DNA of 64,000 nucleotides from Litomosoides sigmodontis (taxonomy: Eukaryota > Nematoda > Chromadorea > Rhabditida > Onchocercidae). The notes under the pieces are model-generated. The model was not told the origin of the DNA, did no database searches, and saw only the letters and a program-made list of their open reading frames with translations. Position numbers and translations under genes: made by a program. Location of the stretch: contig OY718808.1 of assembly GCA_963070105.1 (NCBI GenBank), positions 10,241,398 to 10,305,397 of the forward strand. Reading direction: 5' to 3'. This document shows, piece by piece, positions 1 to 13,440 of the stretch (position 1 is the stretch's first letter; each line of letters begins with the position of its first letter).

Positions 1-130
1 TCAGGTGAGCATAATTTAACTTGCACTTTGACAAAGCGTTCCAAATGTGAAAGTACGACATAAGTGCGTAGTGGATGGATGCGGAATATTTGATGTCTGT
101 CAGACAGACAATTAATTTCACTCTTTAACG

Positions 131-574
131 CTACTGCATTTTCCACTGACTGCCTCCTGTTTGGCAGTTCCTGAAATGCTTCTGTGATTGCGTAGCTGGT
201 ACCTCAATCGTTTCATGCTTTTCGCTTCCATCATAATCAGTAACTACAGCTTTCGTTGGTTCACCATCACTGATACAACTGGCTGAGAACGTTTTGTCAT
301 TTTTGGAGTGAGATGTGTTCATTGCTGCTACTTCGGCCTCTTAACACAAACCTGAAAACACTTACTTACTTTTCATCAACCGCTGCTCAATGACAAACCA
401 ATAAAAAGTATTGAGATAGCTAGTAAAGCAAGTGTGGTAGGAACAGTTGGAAAGGTAAGAAGGCGCACAATGGCAACAGTTTTAGACGTCGTTGGCGAGA
501 ACATTTTACTGAGATGGCTATTCAAGACGGGGGTACGACAACCACAAGTATGCTCACTACCTGCACCCATTGTC
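131..574 (-). CDS. Candidate 3' end of a single-pass membrane protein gene (partial)
   Basis: Two exons can be read on the minus strand. The upstream one (574 to 381) follows a GTGTCTAG acceptor and encodes a short ectodomain with two close cysteines (TCGC) and then a hydrophobic segment (TTLALLAISILFIGLSL). The downstream one (339 to 131) begins after a weaker acceptor and encodes a polar tail that ends in GGSQWKMQ and a stop. The junction joins in frame as LSLSS-EAEVAA. The arrangement suggests an ectodomain, one membrane span near the C-terminus and a tail of about 68 residues. No family is recognised. Exons upstream of 574 were not found, so this is only the 3' part of a gene. The weak acceptor at 340-341 and the lack of a homologue make this tentative. 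Confidence 0.28.
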
Positions 575-1380
575 CTAGACACTTGAAATAAGATGAAGAA
601 TGCGTCTAATAAAAGCTCCACACTTGATTCATGAAAAAATTGGACAACAATTTCCTACCGAATTTTCGCTCGGAGCCGACATCAGACATTCATTCATCCC
701 TTCTTCTTAGCTTCTCAAAAGCACCGAAATGAAGTCTCTCTCTCTCTCTCCTCTTCGGCACAAGAAACGTTCCAGCTAACATTTCCCGCAAAAACAAAAA
801 GGTAACGTAGGAGAAAAGTGGATATCTCTTGCTAATATAGCAATTATTTCTTCCAAATTCATCCTTATGACTAATTTTGCCTCACCACCAACTATAAGAG
901 TCGGTCATTTTGATGTTTGGAACTTTTGAACCATTCATCCATCCGTCGCACCTTGGTGAAACGAAGGGCGCTGCAGTTAAGCTGGCAGAAATCAAAACTA
1001 TTCTTATGCATGGGAACTACTCTCTCACGAAGCGCTTCAATTTTCCCTCAGCGCTTCTGTAGCAATCATTTCATCAGAGCGCCTCAACAGAAAGGTTGGT
1101 TGTCACGCATGAAGGAATGATATCGGGAAATTTCTCACGCTTATCACAGAGGGGTGAAATCAGTAAGAGAAGAGAAGAGGAGAGGATGCACGACGTAACT
1201 CTCACTTGTCCTATCACATCCATTCTTTGCATACAGCAAATGGTCAGTTGATAATAAGGAAGGAAACGGCGATAGTTTCCTGCTACCGCATTGGACTGAT
1301 GCGAACATATGGGAAATGAAATTCTCAGCTCACCTTCATCTTTCTTAGCTTAATAATTTTTTGGTGTATGAATCATGCTG

Positions 1381-1480
1381 CGATTATCAGTAGAATGAAT
1401 TTTATTCTGCGGGACCAGTGACGCACGTGGCGATTATCAGTAGAATGAATTTTATTCTGCGGGACCAGTGACGCACGTGT
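1381..1480. repeat. 50-bp direct tandem duplication, two copies
   Basis: Positions 1381-1430 and 1431-1480 are the same 50-bp unit, identical except for the last base (G versus T). Each unit holds the near-palindrome AGAATGAATTTTATTCT. Only two copies are present, so this is a local duplication and not an array. Confidence 0.95.
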
Positions 1481-2031
1481 CTCTTCTTCTTTGCATTCCA
1501 ATAATGCAAATTTATAAGTTCCACTTACACGTACGTTCACATGATTGACGATCGCTTTTTAACAAAAAAGATGTGCGATACAACAATAATGAGACAGAGT
1601 GCTACGAGCTTACAGAGAGGTAATTAAAATGAGTGAGAGCCTTCACTTCACCTGTTTTCCTCTTCCGAGGGCCTGTTCATCTTGCACTCCACTCCACAAA
1701 TGAATCAGTTCAGTTCGGAAATAAAAATTGGCGGATACGGAAAGGAAAGAGATAAAGAGGGCCGGCCATAAGATGTGTGTGGGATGTGCAACAGATTTTC
1801 ATCATCGCAGCACTGATAAGGGCCAGCCATTCCGTTCGTTAAGCGAACACGATTCGTGGTAATAAAGAGGTACCTGGCTCTTCTTGCAAACACCGCCGTC
1901 AATGGCCGTCGCTCCTTCCTTGCTAGTATAAATTAATAATTACTGCGTCCCTTCTCCGCCTAAATCCTTGCGCACTCTATCATTGTTCTTTCCAATTTTG
2001 ATTAACATTACTATTACTGTTGTTGCTGCTT

Positions 2032-2254
<223 letters not shown>

Positions 2255-4162
2255 CAGTGCCATTTCTACTGTTTTCATTTATCGTTAATAATATATTTTT
2301 ACGTCAAACAAAATTTGTGCCTTGAAAAACTTTTCAAAAAATAAGTTAGAATATCGCACATCGCACGCAAAGTGGTACGTACAAACATTTTTACATATCA
2401 TGCATGTCTCAATTCCAGTATTTTACAGGAGGAGAGCTGTCGTTAATTCTTTGCATCACTTTTATGACCGGTACATTTGCAGAAAAAATGAAGGTATTAA
2501 TTTATTTTGAACTAGCAAGCAAATACGATGCGGAAAACACAAAGAAAATTTAATTTCAGATGAATCCACCTTTTGCAACATCACGGTAATCGATATCTGC
2601 CCCCGGGATGAAGACAAGAAATACTGCTTCAAAACGTGCAAGTTGTGTGACAACCGCTTAACCGCTCCTCCAACTGAAGGCATTAATTCATTCATTCTGC
2701 TTCACTCCCTCTGCACTTTAAAGCATTAGCAACAGCATCTCTCCCTCACAGCTAACAGTTGGAATGAAAGTTGAGTAACTCTTCCATCCATCCCACTTAC
2801 AGTTTGCCAAAGAGGCAATCGATCGTACAAGAAAGGAAGCGTTTCGAGATGTTTGTGAGCTCGAGCTTTGCACATTTTTTAGATATTTGCCACATTACAG
2901 CAGTTTACAGCCAGAATTTTGATGGCAGCACGTGAACTCAGTGGGCATACGTCTTACTTTGAACTGATGACTACGTGTGAATACCATAAATTGCGCAAAC
3001 GGTAGGTACGAAAATACAATGATGAACTAACTGTTTTGTGAATGTGATTGTCAAAATTTTATATTCTTTGAGATTGCTGGGCCAGTGGACGAATTGTGCA
3101 AAACTAGAGGCGGGCGTTTGCCAAAGTGATTCAGATGTAGTAAGGACTTAATGTTTCAAAACGTACGGCAAGTTCATGACTTCTATATCGACCACTACGC
3201 CGCAACATACTCCGGTTCTTCGCTTATAATCATTTCTTCTATTTTATTTCTTGCTACAACGAAATTTATGGTTTAATACGATAGGTATATACAGAACATT
3301 ATTTCTCTTGATTTAACTCAAGCATGAGACTAGCACGTAACATTCTCGCAGTTTTAATCAAAAAGGATCTGATCAGGACCGATAGAACCACTAGAATTAT
3401 GTGCAATTCAGCAAATGAAATCTTGCTGTAATTACAGACGACAAGTGGAAGCGTGTAATCCTTCAACCATTCTTCAGTTATCCGAAAGACACTTGTGAGA
3501 GAAGTAAGAGGAGAGACCAACCCATCGGCATTCTTAAATTTTGCTCATCTGTTAAAATAACGTATGCTCGAAAAAATGCTTCGACCGACAATAATGAAAA
3601 ATTTTTACATACGAGATGGCTTCCGTAAACTTAGTTGGAATGTGGAATGTCTACCATAAAATTCCTTTATACATTAATCAACAGTTTTCCTCGGTTTAAA
3701 CCCCTCAATTTATTCCATCCTTCACAAAACATTCTTTTCGTAATAATCTAAAACTATAATTATACATACAGGTCATTTTCTGCCAACCACTAAAGTGGCA
3801 AATAACACATAACTTATGCTTTTTTTTTTTATTTAAAAAAGCACATGGTGGGAATCCACGACAAATTAAACAGAAAAGCGAAACGAACTTATGTTAATAC
3901 CGCACATAAAAGCCAGGCGGAAATGGTACTTTTCCTGAATGTAATGAAGAAAATGTTACAGGCAAAATTGCTGAATTACTTACAAGTGAATACTTGAAAT
4001 GTTTGTACTGCAATATGCAATAAATTTCAGCATACCTCCAAATTCACGCAAGCACTAATTTAACAACAAGCAAGGATAAAGAAGCCTCGAACATGGACAA
4101 TCGAATTCAATCTTTGGAGGATACAAAACTGTACAACACGGAATAAATGGACCTGAAATTTA

Positions 4163-6176
4163 TTACTCCGTTTTCTTCTGCTGTGGACCGGTGCCAATAA
4201 TTGGAACTCTCCACGTGAGTGGTGGATAGATGAAGTACAGTGCTATCGTTGCAATATTTACAAGAAGTCCAGCAAAGTTAGCGATCTATAATAAGAGCTT
4301 TTTCTTTTAGAAATAAAATATTTCAAGGGGAAAACAAGTGTGGTGCTATCAGTTCAGTAAAATACTACCATATTCCTATTGCACCCGTATCAATCTTTCC
4401 TCACATAGCACCATTTCCACCGCAAAACTTTAGGATTCCTACAGATTTCTTAATTCATAAATTTTCAAAAAATCATTCATACTTACAGCAATATAGTAAT
4501 TTTCAACCAGAATACCAAAAGCAGTCCATTGTATTGCTAACAAAAAGATCCCAAATTGCAATTCAGCTGGAATAAACTCCGTGTGGCCAAACGATGTTGC
4601 CCGTTTCTAAAAAGTGTTATTTCTTCTGTTGGAAGATTGATTTATGCTACAGAGATCCATGGACAAAATTCCGCTTTTTTTTTGTTCTCTACTATTTGAC
4701 CACGGTGGGCACGATAAACTACGAAAAAAGCATGCTAGGTAATGTCGGTGGGCACACCCCGCACAACATTCAATTATACCGTAGACATTTCACAGAAATC
4801 ACTAGGAATGATTAAATTTTCACTATGATATCCTCGTTAATTGCATGTTCTGAACCTCTGATCTGTTAACTTCATCATCATCATTTTAAATATGCATTGC
4901 AAAAAGAAGACAGTCATACAATTTCATAGATTTGTCCAACCAAACTGAGGATTTGCATAGCAGCGGCAATACTGCCCATCATATCGGTCGCTACATCATC
5001 CGGTTGCCAGCTGACGTAAGAAAAAATGCAAAACAGGGAGAAAAATAGCACAAAAAGCTGTAGGCATAAATACCGCTGAAGTAAAAATGTAATGAACTTT
5101 AAGAGTATTAATATATAACGAGTTTCCGAACTGTTTCGGAATATCTCAATTTTTTCACTAATAAAATTTCAAGGAAGTACTGATGGCATAGGCCAAGATA
5201 GCAGTGTGCAATTAAGCCTTACTATATGTTTTTTGAGTGAAACTGATAATTTCTCAAATAAAAGTATCGTAGAAGCAATACAATAAGAAAACAATGAAAT
5301 ACTAACCCGACATGGCTGATAAAAAGCAAATGCGAGGATATAACCAGCGAATACGACCAAATTTACTGTATTAATAAAAATATTCGTGAAATCATTTGTC
5401 ATGTATCCATGTCTCAACCAACAGCCCGTCCTGAAATCCTTTTGGAAATAATTCTGGTTAATTTCCAACTCATAACTGAGAGATGTTTCGCAATTTTCTA
5501 AACTGTAAATAAGATAGCTTAATTTTTGAAAAGATATTGCGCGTTTGTCTGTGTGAGACCAATATCTTAACAATGACAACGATCTGCACGACCTGAAATA
5601 GCTTATCTGCTTATATCAAGCTGTCGGTGGCGTCAGATAAGTCCAAATAATTGAGTCGTTTTGATGATGCGTTAAGTAAAAAGAGAACTTAATAAACTAT
5701 AAAAACTATAGGTTGCATTAACCTGAAAGTCATAAAAATTGCTATAGTTTTAAAAAAGGAACAAAATTTCAGGAGCAAAAATAAAACACTCGAACGACTA
5801 ACATTAAAACAGGCAAAACGAGATTAATTGATGAGAAGCCATCAGCAGTACCACGTTTTTTCCAGTCCAAAACTTGAAGCCTGAAATTGAAATCAGCAAC
5901 TTAAACTACACTAGATATAAATATGCTCTGCTTTTGAAATGAACATAATTAACTTTTCAACGGAATAAAATCGTTGCATACTAGAAGTAATGTACTGATG
6001 AAGTGCAGTGAAGTCTTCTAATTTTGGTTAATGCCAGTTGACGCCAAGAACTTAAAAATAACTTACATTGGCAAAAATGTGAAGCAAATTGAGAAAAACG
6101 TTAGCCACACCGCAAAAACTGATAGCACTGCAACCATTGTCGGGTCCGAAATGAAATCTGCAACGTTGACTGTCAT
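4163..6176 (-). CDS. SWEET (MtN3/saliva, SLC50) sugar transporter
   Basis: SWEET proteins are bidirectional sugar uniporters of the plasma or Golgi membrane, built of two three-helix bundles joined by a linker helix. Six exons on the minus strand join in frame: 6176-6067, 5880-5803, 5430-5307, 5057-4920, 4606-4487 and 4285-4163, giving 230 residues, the usual family size. The first repeat holds the family pattern WKKRGTADGF followed by CWLRHGYMTND. The second holds KRATSFGHTEFIP and ends with FIYPPLTWRVPIIGTGPQ, a tail typical of animal members. Asparagines in the third and seventh helices (FINTVNLV and LLVNIAT) fit the substrate-site positions of the family. Seven hydrophobic segments can be seen. 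The residue before the helix-7 Asn is Ala (IANFAG) where many homologues have Pro. The start ATG opens exon 1 just before the first hydrophobic span. Nematodes carry several SWEET paralogues, so no specific symbol is given. Confidence 0.93.
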
Positions 6177-7865
6177 CCACCAAACTTTGACTCACCAGAA
6201 CGAGGAATCGCTGCCCCGTCCCGAGGTAGGAAGGATGTGAATTGAACGAAGAGCGAAAGTATCACCCCAGCTGTCAGGGTGCGATACCAAGCAGTCCTAT
6301 CATCTGGAAACGTTCAACAGATTTAACCCGCCCGATACGCTCGTCCAGACGCGGGTTGAAGCACTCCACTCATGAATTTTCAGTCATGAATGCTCCGCTC
6401 CGGTCCTGTTGTGCCATCGCATCCATTAAATAACATTACATCTCTCACGTTTTACGTTCCATCCCCACCCTTTCTTCTCACGCCAGTAAGAAGTGCAAAC
6501 GGACAATGAGCGCCTGCTCCTTTTTAGGTGATGTGCTACGTATAATGAAGGATGTGTCGGTGAGTGGCGCAAGTGCGGCGCTGAGAGAAGCACGACGTAA
6601 GTGAGTGAAAGCTAGTGGGATTTGTTTCCTTCATAATGCACTGCTGCTGACTGGTAAGTGAATTAACTGTGAGCAGAAACGTTCGCAAACCTTTCCAAAG
6701 TAGTACTCTAATCCGGAAAAACCTACACAGTTGTAACTCTCCTCTCTTGTAAAGTTGTTATTGTTGTGAGAGAAATTGCCACAAGTAATGATGGTAAAGG
6801 CCATTTGGTGGTGGAACGCGTGGACGCGTGAACGTGTGGCGTGAGTGTGTGCGGGTGCCACAATTGCGAGGATGAGAGAGAATGGCTGCTCCACGAAAGC
6901 GATGAGAGGGCAGCCAGAGAGAGAAAGGACGAAAAGCAACGAAGGAAGCAAGCACAGCACTGAGGGAATGCAAAAATAGAGGAGAGTGAGTGGTGGAGAG
7001 TGGGAGTGGGAGAGGAAGCAGAGGAGGGATGAAGTGAAGAAGGGGATTTGCGTGAACTGTGTGCGAGGAGCGAGTGTCGGGTACGCGGGGATGGGGATGG
7101 TCAGCGGTGAGTGGCGCACCCGATCGATAGCCCCAGCTGTGCCTGGTTCCTCCCGGTCCAGGAAGACTGTTTGTAAATGATTAGGCTTGAAAGTGTCGTT
7201 CCTCGCTTGTGCTGCTGCTTCTCCTCAGGGTTGGAAGGCGACTGACGGCACCACTTTAGCCAACTTTTATCTACTTCCACCAATTTTTTACCTCTATCTG
7301 TACGGGTGAAGCGAGAAACATTGCGCACTTCAACTATCACACTACGTCCTTCATGGCTTTCTCAAGAGACTAATTACTTCTTCTTTCCTGGCAATTCATT
7401 CATTGCGTTGCGCTTCTTTTCGGGTATTATTCATTCATTGAAAATCAAAAAAGTGCCACAATTCGACACCCCCGAATATTAACCCCATCTCTTTTCCTTT
7501 CGCATTCTCACTTCAATCATGATACTGAGTCGTTGAAGGACAGAATGATTTTCAACGTTTCATTTACACAACCTATTTCTGATGACAATGGAATTACTAC
7601 ACGCCGTGGTTGAATTACTATTTATGCGCGGTGAACACCTGACTGCTCAAGCATTATCTTCATCTCCAATTACTCGGTGTGCTTAATTGACGTAAAATAT
7701 GAGCAAAGGAGGAGAAAAAGTCCAAATCCATCTCGAGAGTCCTTAAACATATCCCCGTATATGAACAATTTGTAATTTCAATTTTCACTTCGGGATGTAC
7801 CAAGTTAATTAATAAGCTGAAACACAATCATTATCGACTTTGAATATTTATGCATCAATTAAAAA
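6177..7865. other. Interval upstream of the SWEET gene
   Basis: This is the probable promoter side of the SWEET gene. From about 6530 to 7150 the plus strand is purine-rich and G-rich with many GAGTG, GAGAG and GGGGATGGG runs. The open frames seen there on both strands (for example 6631-7119 minus) have biased low-complexity composition and no splice-supported continuation, so no gene is called. Confidence 0.45.
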
Positions 7866-8460
7866 GATCACTTCGAATTTCATAACATTACATAATAGGA
7901 CCCCAATTTGCACTAGGCAAAACAAAAATGCTAGCGAAGCATTGAATAAAATGGAGAGTGCAGAAAGAATTACATTTACGAAAGTAACTTTGTTTCCAAG
8001 ATGTTCACTTGCAAGAAATCTTCCCATGCTTTCTCCCATACCTCTAACGTGATAATCTGAAAAAGATTTAGGAGTTAAGAATAAGTAGCACAACGAACAT
8101 GCAAACTCGAAGCTAAATGTACATCCTATCACAAGTGCTTCTTCATTATAGAATCCACGGCAGAGCTACCACCGCAAGTCGCCTTCAGGAACAACTGGCA
8201 CGTGGTGGAAAATTCCACTTCATACGTGAGAACTGATGACGGCATGTCCTACTCTATTCCAATGCGACTAAAAGGCTTCGAGTCACAACTAAATTTTCAA
8301 ATGCAACTTCTCTCTTGAAGATACATTTTAAATGTATTTAAACTAATTTCAACGCGTACAAACACATACCTCATACCTTATCGCAAGTACACTTATTAAG
8401 TGATTGCGCATACCCTCGACTTTTAGGTTCTATTTGCAAACGCCTGCTCTTCAGTTGCAT
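7848..8460 (-). pseudogene. Damaged copy of the two-exon membrane ORF found at 14,954-15,361
   Basis: The minus strand carries the same two blocks as the intact copy 7 kb away: a first block starting MQLKSRRLQIEPKSR (ATG at 8460) and a second with the hydrophobic stretch VILSALSILFNASLAFLF (about 8051 down to 7866). Relative to the other copy there is one extra G right at the first exon-intron border, near 8414. The only usable GT then shifts the frame and leads to a stop soon after the acceptor. The intron is also about 300 bp longer, and a 12-nt in-frame difference lies in the second exon. Downstream of 7866 similarity ends and the ORF stops after FLIDA. It could be a decayed copy, or the intact-looking copy could be the chance one. 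Confidence 0.35.
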
Positions 8461-8826
8461 CAATCACTTTAAGTGAAAACTTCGTCATTACTTTCATAAG
8501 TCTTAATGTGAAGAGAGGAAGGGTGCGGTGTTCTCACTTGTTTGATAGATGCTATGATGCGTAGCTTGCTTTTACAGTACTCAAACACACTTTGTATTTT
8601 TCATTTTTTTGTATGCACAGTGACGGCAGTGAGACGAAATGCACCTCTGAATATCATTGACTACTACTCATCGTGGTTATCTTTGCTTCTCCTAGAAGGA
8701 GAGGAGCTTAAAGCCTAAACACAGCTGTCAAAATAAATGTAAATGCTACGAGAATGCAAAGTCATCACAGTGGCTGAAATAATAATCCGGAATTTCGAAA
8801 ACTACCCATCCCTGCAAGCAATCCAC
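7866..8826. repeat. Segmental duplication, copy A (961 bp)
   Basis: This segment is highly similar to 15,062-15,727. It starts at GATCACTTCGAATTTCA and ends at GCAAGCAATCCAC in both places. Copy A holds about 290 extra bases (about 8,118-8,404) and scattered substitutions. The copies are in the same orientation about 7.2 kb apart. No terminal inverted repeats or target-site duplications were seen, so it is not assigned to a transposon family. Confidence 0.9.
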
Positions 8827-10743
8827 GAAGTCTATTTTCGATCTAAACACGCGTATCACCCCTGTGCCTCTTTACCTCAACTATATTTTCCATCAAACCT
8901 TTGCATAGCATCTTGACATACTAAATATGTACAATCTGAAATTACATGCAACATACCTGATCCGGATGGCCTTCCAATTTTTTACATGTTTTCAGATCAA
9001 TTTTCTCGTTTGAACTCTAAAAATTTAATTGTTAAGACGGCACGCAACAAGTCAATGAATAAATATTTCAAGTTTTATTTTGCATTTTTTTTACAAACAA
9101 ATTTTACAAACACACTTTTTTGCAATCTGACCGGGCGACCTGTATTTCCATCTTGTATTTCATACCAGCAACAACCTGAGATGAAACTTTCAGTACTTTG
9201 ATAGGCATAAGGTGATACGCATCGTTTGACTGTTGATTTACCTTAGTTAATATGCTTGGCAACATTTCCTGCAAACAGTAATTTACATGCATAAAGAGGA
9301 GAGAAAATGCCATTTCAAAATTGCCACTCGTTCGAATTTCTTGCCATTTTAAAATTAAACCTTTCCAACAGACTGAACAGTATGGATACTATTAGAACAC
9401 TCAAACTCCGACTTGCACATTTCCATCAAAGATTGCAAGAAACGAATCCGTCAGTTACATTACCTTATGCATACGTCACACCTTTAACATTTTACTTCAT
9501 CGGGACTGCACGGGAGTTACACGCGAAACTCGAATTATTGCATAAATGAACAGAACGGAGGTGACAGGAAGAGGAACACGTGATTCGTACGGGTTTGCCA
9601 AACAGGCTTCGACAACAAAGGATGCAAGGTGTGGGTGACGTAGGAAAAAGTATAAGAACGGTGAAGGTTTTGCCATAAACAAAGGCCATAAACTACCTGT
9701 CTAGGGGCTAACTGCTAACGTGTTGACAAATGAGAATGAAACTAAAACAAGGAGAAGGGTAACCTGTATTTCGTTGTCGTCCGGACTGCGTTCTTGCCAT
9801 CCTCCCACCACGCGTGCCTCGGATTCCATATTTCCGTGTCCCAGACAGTTCACTAACACCACTACGCCAAACAACGATAAAAATGGCACCAATAATACAC
9901 CCTTCACCGACATCATTGCATTATATGCGCCGTGGAGCTTTGTTTACTCAGTGGTCTAAATGGAAAGAGAAGAGAGAAGAAGAGGGGGAAGACATGTTGC
10001 GCTGTAGAAATAGCATCTCACCGACTGAATAATTTTTAGAGAAAGAAAGAAACGGGTCAGTTTGCACTATGCACTATTCGGCGCATTTTTCCGGACGGCT
10101 TTTTGCAAGGGATCAGAGGTATGCTTAGCTCTAAAGGCTCTCCATCCCTAGGTGGCCAATCGGAAAGCTTTCACATGAGTAGCTACGCATCCTGCGTAGC
10201 TTCGGAAAACGGATAACTACACAGTGACTCAAGTTAGTGCGCGCATACACTCACTTGCATAAACAAGTAGGGAAAAATTACGCACTGCGCGATGAATGAA
10301 TAGGAAAAGAGCTGGGTACGCCGGTACTTTCCGGACTGTTTCCGGAAAAACGAAATTGCTGCGTGAGGGAAGCGAAGAGCGAAGCTTTTGGGGCAGTGAA
10401 GCTAGGAATCGAAGAGTGAGTGCTTAAATTACCCGGACTTCTGAGATGGATGGTTATTTGACTTTAAAGGGTTAAAGAATGGCTTTTTGCTTTCCTTCTT
10501 TCCTATGTCTATCTTTCCGGAAAGCATTCCTCCCACCTCATTCATCCGTTCGCTTTACTGGCACTCACTGAGAGCAGGAAGCTTAAGCTAAGGGCTGAAC
10601 GATATTTGCTATCCGAAAATATATGTTAGAGCTGATAGTAAGTAATGGCTTGCACCGCACCCGAGACCATCCATCCGTCAGCTGACACTTCCAAGAAATG
10701 CGAATCTTGTCATCACCATCATCATCATTGGTTCACTTTCCAG

Positions 10744-11113
10744 ATTTGCAGCTCTCGTCAACGAAGGTGCGCGGACGCAGAATTCAACCGCGAAATTTCC
10801 TCACAAGAATAGTGAGTGGCGAGGCAACCCAGAAGGGACGTGAGTTGGACGTGGCCGGTCGGGAAGATGGCTTACTCGCCCGACACGCCGTCATCACTTG
10901 TTGCTTAGAGCAGTGAACAGTGTAATAGTTGATGCGCAGCCACTCACTGGCAACAATTGTTTCAGAGGAAGACACACTAATTCGAAATACAAATTCAATA
11001 AAAAATCTTCCTCTGCCAGTGTGCCAGCACCACGAAGTACTTCGGTGGGTGGTATCACTGAGAAGGCGTGCTTTCGCGCAAATTACGGCGCGGTCTCCAG
11101 CGCTGCTGCTCAG
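10744..11113 (+). other. Two possible exons or 5' exons of an unknown gene
   Basis: A 68-nt piece (10,744-10,811) is bounded by a strong acceptor (TTCACTTTCCAG) and a good donor (GTGAGTGG). About 300 nt downstream another good donor (CAG|GTGAGT at 11,113/11,114) closes a relatively GC-rich open stretch that reads GGITEKACFRANYGAVSSAA. The first piece is open in more than one frame, so it may be untranslated. The pieces could be alternative 5' exons of a gene with long introns. No partner exons were identified. Confidence 0.2.
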
Positions 11114-13122
11114 GTGAGTGTGAATCGGTGCTTCTTTGCCTAAGGAGTTAATTGCAAGAATTTCTCCTCAAAGTTCACTCATCTCATCTCAGCAAACTCA
11201 ACGATCTCCCGATCTAGCAAATCGCCGAACTTCTTTTCAACACTCTCACGTCTCTCGTCCTTCCCATCTACGTTTACTTTTCTCGGCTAAAACCGTCCTC
11301 AGTTTTTTCTCTTCAACATTTGTGCGGTCCATGCGCTCCGTGTTGAAATGAGATGAGTTTTATTGTGTTACCGGGCACTGACAGCAGCGACACTGTCCAC
11401 TCACCATGCCAACAATTTCACTTGACGACGTTGAAAGCGAAACACTGCAATCGTTGCAGTTGCTGTTGCTGCTGCCTATGAAGGAAGCGACAGATGACCA
11501 AAGAGAGCTCGCTTCAGTCCTTGCGACTCGGCGATACGCGTGAAACATGCAAGGAAGACCTACCTCATTGTGAGCTAAAATGACCTGTGACCGATTTCGT
11601 GAGAAAAGCATGCTACAATGGATTCCCGTGATATTCATCCGCGTCCTTCTTTGCCTGCAATTGTTTCGTTCAATCTCTCACAAAAACTTCCATACAGCAA
11701 TCAGTACTGTCTTTGATGAGTGACCACTTCTTCTGTGATATCCCGTAGACTGATGCTATGTTAAGGCGGGTGAGCTCTTGAAAGAGGGAAAAGCACTTGC
11801 GACATTATTAGCTCCCAGTGAGGCTCTCTCTCATCTACTAATTCATCTGCTGTGCTCTCTTTATTCAGTTTATGACTTTCACTTTTCCCTCAGAAGGCTA
11901 AACGTTTACTCGACAATGAAAGGCTACGTGTACTGCCTGCAAGGAGTACAGTGAGTAACTTCAGTCCATTTGTCATTCGGCTTTGAAATTAGGGAAAAAT
12001 GAGATCGCTCGCTTCTCAGAGAAGTGGGAAACATTAGCGAGGAAATTTTAACAAAAATGATCGAACTTCTTACAATGTTGTAATAAGTGAAAATTATTTA
12101 TTGCCAACTGTGGAAACTGATTGCTTTATGAGCGAACGTTTGTAATTTCTGTGAAAAATGCAACAGTTAATTGAAATTAAAAGGATTGGGCATACTTCTG
12201 GAAACTTTCAGCAAGGTGAGGGAGGGAGCTTATCGGATGACGAAGAATTCGACCCACTCCTAGCTTTATTAGCAAATAAATCATGCCCACTTTCATTTCA
12301 GGAGATCTACCTATCGCTTGATAAGTTCCGATTAACTGGACAGTTCCATCTTGGCAACATCCCATGACGTGTAGATCGGAACTAATTGTGGCGATGCACG
12401 AAATTTCCAGTTTTACGCTGACCGATTTTGTCGAGTGCTCTGCACTGCAAGACAGAAATTGGCACGGATGAGATCAGTGCCGCTGCTTCATTATCCGAAA
12501 AGGTGCCAGAAAGTGGGATTCAGGGAGCCAAGTTGAGTGAGTCAGATGTCCGTGAAGAAATATCCAAGAGAGCGGGAAAATGAAGCGATCGGAAAAGTCT
12601 TGGAGAGCATCGTTGACAATTTCCTTTCATTCTCTGCATTTTTATTATTTCTAAATTCACTTTTGAAAAAATGTGCAGAGTGGAATGAGTAGCAGCAAAT
12701 GAACGAACATCCTGAAAAAAGGGGGAGCGATCATCAAATAATAAATAACTGCCTCCGTTATTCATCTGACATCACAACCAGAAAAAGGCATACTGTACCG
12801 CATACTGTCAAGCTGTCTTTTTTTTTAATTTCACCGGGACAACGACAATGTCACTCGCATCCCTTAGCAATCATTCTAACTACTACATTTTACTCTGAAA
12901 TAAGGATATTTCTTGTTACTGTCAAAACTTCATGTCACACGCAAATTTCACATTTTTTTCCACTGACTGATGGAAAAAATCAAGGGACGTTGCTAACTGC
13001 GATATATGAAATTGCGTGCCAAAAGCAAAATAGTAATTATCTCAAGCGCAAGAAAGATAATGCTAAACTAATTTCAATGTCGTGGCGTTGCGTGGCGGGT
13101 GGCTATAAATAATGCCGTATAA

Positions 13123-13440
13123 TGTTACAGCTTCAGCAAATCGTAAATTATTGCTGCAAATAATAATTTTGTGAGTGCTCAACGGATGAGAAGTGAAGGG
13201 AGAAGACTTGCACTGAACGGCAATTCTGTTGCACTCATAAAAATTCGTCGTGAAATTTTGCTTAATCTTCTTCGAGCTTTCCGCTTCATGTCCTATACCA
13301 CCCATAGACACAACAGCAGCTACTGCGCCAACCATTATCTTCAGCGTGATGAGTACGTCTGCGTGGTTACTACTGTCAGACGAAATAACACGTGCACTCG
13401 CGCTTCTCCCTGTCATGCCGTGCGTGCAACGGAGGAAACA
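13123..13440 (-). other. Coding-like open stretch, unassigned
   Basis: All three overlapping frames here are unusually open. The minus-strand frame looks most protein-like: a Ser-rich part, a hydrophobic segment LITLKIMVGAVAAVVSMGG and then NFTTNFYECNRIAV. A possible donor (GCT|GTAACA) lies at its end. No homologue is recognised and no clear acceptor or start was found, so it could be an orphan exon or chance. Confidence 0.18.

Noticed and set aside
6631..7119. 162-residue minus ORF with a Ser/Pro/Leu-rich start
   Set aside because: It lies over a purine-rich tract that is open in several frames on both strands, with no family motif or splice support.
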